This document shows, piece after piece, positions 62,153-64,000 of a stretch of 64,000 nucleotides of DNA. The stretch lies in assembly GCF_000355805.1 (NCBI RefSeq), contig NZ_CM001837.1, positions 941,408-1,005,407 of the forward strand. The letters run 5' to 3'. Source of the stretch: Dokdonia sp. PRO95 (lineage in GTDB: Bacteria; Bacteroidota; Bacteroidia; Flavobacteriales; Flavobacteriaceae). Numbering within the stretch: position 1 is the first letter of the stretch; each line of letters starts with the position of its first letter. The notes beneath the pieces were generated by a model. It saw only the letters and a list, made by a program, of their open reading frames with translations. It made no database searches and was not told the DNA's origin. A program made the position numbers and the translations under genes.

Positions 62153-63291
62153 ATGCTTGTTAAAATTTCGGCAGCTTTTTTGAGTGTCTCGTCATCTTTG
62201 GCGACACAAAATCTCAGCATTTTATAATCTTCTTGATTCACATTAAATACCGACGTTGGTATAGACGCTAGTTTATGGGTTGTGGTTAACGCTTTCGCGA
62301 AAGCGGTGTCACTCTCACTAGTAATTGCAGAATAATCCAGCATTTGAAAGTAGGTACCTGCGGCAGGCTTTGCTGTAAAACGTGAGCCTTGAATCAGGTT
62401 TAGAAACAAATCTCTTTTCTGCTGATAAAAATCGTTCAATTCTAAATAATGACTAGGGTCCTTGAGGTACTGGGCAAAGGCTTTTTGAGAAGGATGATGC
62501 ACTGAAAACACATTAAATTGATGTACTTTTTGAAACTCTTCCATCAACTCTTTTGGAGCAACTGTATATCCCATTTTCCACCCTGTATTATGAAAAGTCT
62601 TCCCAAAGGATGCCGTAATAAAACTGCGTTCTCTTAATGCTGGGTAACGAGCCACACTCTCATGACGCTTGCCATCAAAGACTATATGCTCATACACCTC
62701 ATCACTTAGTAATATGATATCTGTACCTTCAAGAATACGCTCTAGCTCCAGCATATCTTCTTTATGAAGAATAGTTCCCGTAGGATTGTGCGGGGTATTA
62801 ATAAATAGCATTTTAGTCTTAGACGTTATCGCATCTTCTACCGCGTTCCAATTCACTTTATAATCTGGCGCTTTAAGTTGAATAGGGACTACTTTACCAC
62901 CATTTACAGTCACCGCAGGCTCATAGCAGTCATAAGCAGGTTTCAATATAATCACCTCATCATCTGGACGTATAAATGCAGATACGATTGTGTAAATAGC
63001 TTGGGTTGCTCCAGCAGTTACTGTAACCTCAGCTTCTGGATGATAATCACTTCCATATAGGGTGTTGAGTTTTTGAGTAATTTCTTCACGCAAGCTGTAA
63101 ATACCTTGCATAGGAGCGTACTGATTGTACCCATCACTCATTGCCTTTGTAACAAGCTGTTGCAGTTTTGGATCACTATCAAAGCCTGGAAATCCTTGCG
63201 CGAGATTAATGGCTTGATGTTCATGTGCCATCTTACTCATCACCGTAAAAATGGTAGTACTAACGTCAGGAAGTTTTGAATGAAAATGCAT
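62149..63291 (-). CDS. PLP aminotransferase (YbdL/methionine aminotransferase-like)
   Basis: 380 residues, fold-type I class I/II. Motifs: INLAQGFPGFDSDP, YAPMQGIYSLREEI, AGATQAIYTIVSAFIRP, NTPHNPTGTIL, DEVYEHIVFDG, and the PLP lysine in SFGKTFHNTGWKMGY. The QGFPGF opening is typical of YbdL, which transaminates methionine and kynurenine-like amino acids. It could pair with the omega-amidase-like nitrilase (56736). A full palindrome encodes TAFAKAL near residue 330. Confidence 0.92.
   Translation of the reverse strand: MHFHSKLPDVSTTIFTVMSKMAHEHQAINLAQGFPGFDSDPKLQQLVTKAMSDGYNQYAPMQGIYSLREEITQKLNTLYGSDYHPEAEVTVTAGATQAIYTIVSAFIRPDDEVIILKPAYDCYEPAVTVNGGKVVPIQLKAPDYKVNWNAVEDAITSKTKMLFINTPHNPTGTILHKEDMLELERILEGTDIILLSDEVYEHIVFDGKRHESVARYPALRERSFITASFGKTFHNTGWKMGYTVAPKELMEEFQKVHQFNVFSVHHPSQKAFAQYLKDPSHYLELNDFYQQKRDLFLNLIQGSRFTAKPAAGTYFQMLDYSAITSESDTAFAKALTTTHKLASIPTSVFNVNQEDYKMLRFCVAKDDETLKKAAEILTSI
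62289..62306. repeat. dispersed palindrome copy inside aminotransferase gene
   Basis: ACGCTTTCGCGAAAGCGG; perfect core, encodes AFAKA on the minus strand. Confidence 0.95.
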
Positions 63292-63382
63292 GTATCGTCT
63301 TTGTGATTAAAGATAAGGCATCTCTTAAGATAACATACAAACTTTGTTGCATAGGACTTTCATGTCCGCACAAAGCACTACA

Positions 63383-63949
63383 TTATTTACCCATTTCTTG
63401 AGCGGTCTTCTCTAGTTCTGTATACCACTCTTCACCAAACTTACGTATCAACGCATCCTTAGTAAATTTATAAACAGGCACAGATAGTTCTTTCCCTAGA
63501 GAACAAGCATCGCTACAGATAGGCCAGCGATGATAATTTACTGCCGAAAATGAGCTATATTTTTGCACACGAATAGGGTACAAATGGCAAGAAATAGGTT
63601 TGCGCCACGACACTTCACCTGCATTGTAAGCATCCTCAATACCACAGCTTGCCCATCCTTTATCATTAAAAGTAACGTAAGCACACTCAGCTCCATTTAC
63701 TAGCGGTGTCTCAAGTTCACCGTCACGCACGATACTGGTTCCCTGCTCCTCAATTGCCGCAATTCCTTCTGGACGCAAAAAAGGTTTTACCTTATCATAA
63801 ATATCTGCCATGATGGTAACCTCTTCTTCTTCAAGTGGTGCGCCGGCTTCACCTGCGATGCAGCACTCCCCTTTACAAGCATTAAGATTACAGACAAAAT
63901 CTTTTTCGATAATGTCTTCAGAAACGATGGTTTTTTTGAGTTGGAACAT
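63383..63949 (-). CDS. DUF3109 family protein (cysteine-rich)
   Basis: 188 residues, no signal peptide. MFQLKKTIVSEDIIEKDF opens a cysteine-rich segment (CNLNACKGECCIAGEAGAPL), and a second set of cysteines follows (CAYVTF...CGIEDAYNAG...CHLYPIRV...CSDACSLGK), a pattern consistent with a metal or Fe-S site. Role unknown. ATG 63949 is chosen, because a -7 element (63957-63964) lies just upstream and the longer frame would cross it. Confidence 0.85.
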   Translation of the reverse strand: MFQLKKTIVSEDIIEKDFVCNLNACKGECCIAGEAGAPLEEEEVTIMADIYDKVKPFLRPEGIAAIEEQGTSIVRDGELETPLVNGAECAYVTFNDKGWASCGIEDAYNAGEVSWRKPISCHLYPIRVQKYSSFSAVNYHRWPICSDACSLGKELSVPVYKFTKDALIRKFGEEWYTELEKTAQEMGK

Positions 63950-63956
63950 AGTTGCG

Positions 63957-63964
63957 CAAAGATA
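63957..63964 (-). promoter_or_regulatory. -7 element of DUF3109 gene
   Basis: TATCTTTG on the minus strand, a full TAnnTTTG match 7 bp before the ATG. Supports the start at 63949. Confidence 0.5.
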
Positions 63965-64000
63965 CTGGGAAAGTATCAAGTAAAAATGTGTGAGTAGCGA

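Overview
The window is AT-rich bacterial chromosome, most likely from a marine flavobacterium (Bacteroidota, Flavobacteriaceae). Three things suggest this: lipoproteins and secreted proteins of types restricted to that group (DUF4270 lipoprotein, type IX secretion C-terminal sorting domain, CarboxypepD-regulatory TonB-dependent receptor); -7 promoter elements of the Bacteroidota form TAnnTTTG close to many starts, with no obvious Shine-Dalgarno sequences; and atpDC placed apart from the other ATP synthase genes. A Dokdonia-like organism would fit, but that is inference. No rRNA, tRNA, CRISPR array, insertion sequence or prophage was seen. The content is mainly core and conserved-accessory chromosome.

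Layout. 1-1575: 5' part of acs (minus strand, cut by the window edge). 1952-4183: TPR hybrid sensor kinase. 4184-4740: gap with unusual phased and inverted repeats, then a short SSB. 5189-8680: acyl-CoA carboxylase operon (carrier, biotin carboxylase, carboxyltransferase), bracketed by two look-alike terminators. 8773-12333: RecQ and an SLC13 transporter. 12363-13481: GTP cyclohydrolase II-like protein and a methyltransferase. 13603-18956: signalling operon of two response regulators, a TonB-dependent receptor and a YfiR-domain histidine kinase. 19150-26271: biotin region (bioB, a dedicated ketoacyl synthase, bioA, bioD, bioF), plus a cupin protein and a Coa1-like protein. 26357-29448: M61 peptidase and a DUF2975/DUF2975/HTH operon. 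29535-31370: atpC and atpD. 31666-36106: operon of a half-length starch synthase, a DUF4270 lipoprotein and glmS. 36217-38396: panC, panD and a flippase-like membrane protein. 38444-41376: esterase-like protein, radA and a short lipoprotein. 41433-44687: xth, OmpA lipoprotein, RDD protein and aldo/keto reductase operon. 44806-53259: giant outer-membrane protein, small lipoprotein, T9SS secreted protein, glyS. 53426-57515: coiled-coil protein, ComF, Ig-like lipoprotein, nitrilase. 57583-60855: cNMP/CBS/DUF294 protein, DnaQ-like exonuclease and HAD hydrolase operon. 60933-63949: ankyrin protein, DUF1440-like protein, aminotransferase, DUF3109 protein.

The most striking signal is an 18-bp palindrome, ACGCTTTCGCGAAAGCGT. 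Its 14-bp core (GCTTTCGCGAAAGC) occurs 17 times exactly, with at least 7 decayed copies, spread over the whole window. Copies lie between genes and also inside conserved genes. It is open in every frame and, being palindromic, can encode only three peptides (AFAKA, RFRES, TLSRKR). It behaves like a dispersed chromosomal element or a protein-binding site, and no ordinary feature class explains it.

Two functional themes link genes. Biotin synthesis (bioB, KAS, bioA, bioD, bioF) supplies a cofactor used by the acyl-CoA carboxylase. Several conserved flavobacterial envelope and signalling operons are also present. Everything here was read by eye: family names rest on motifs recognised in the translations, and no searches were run.
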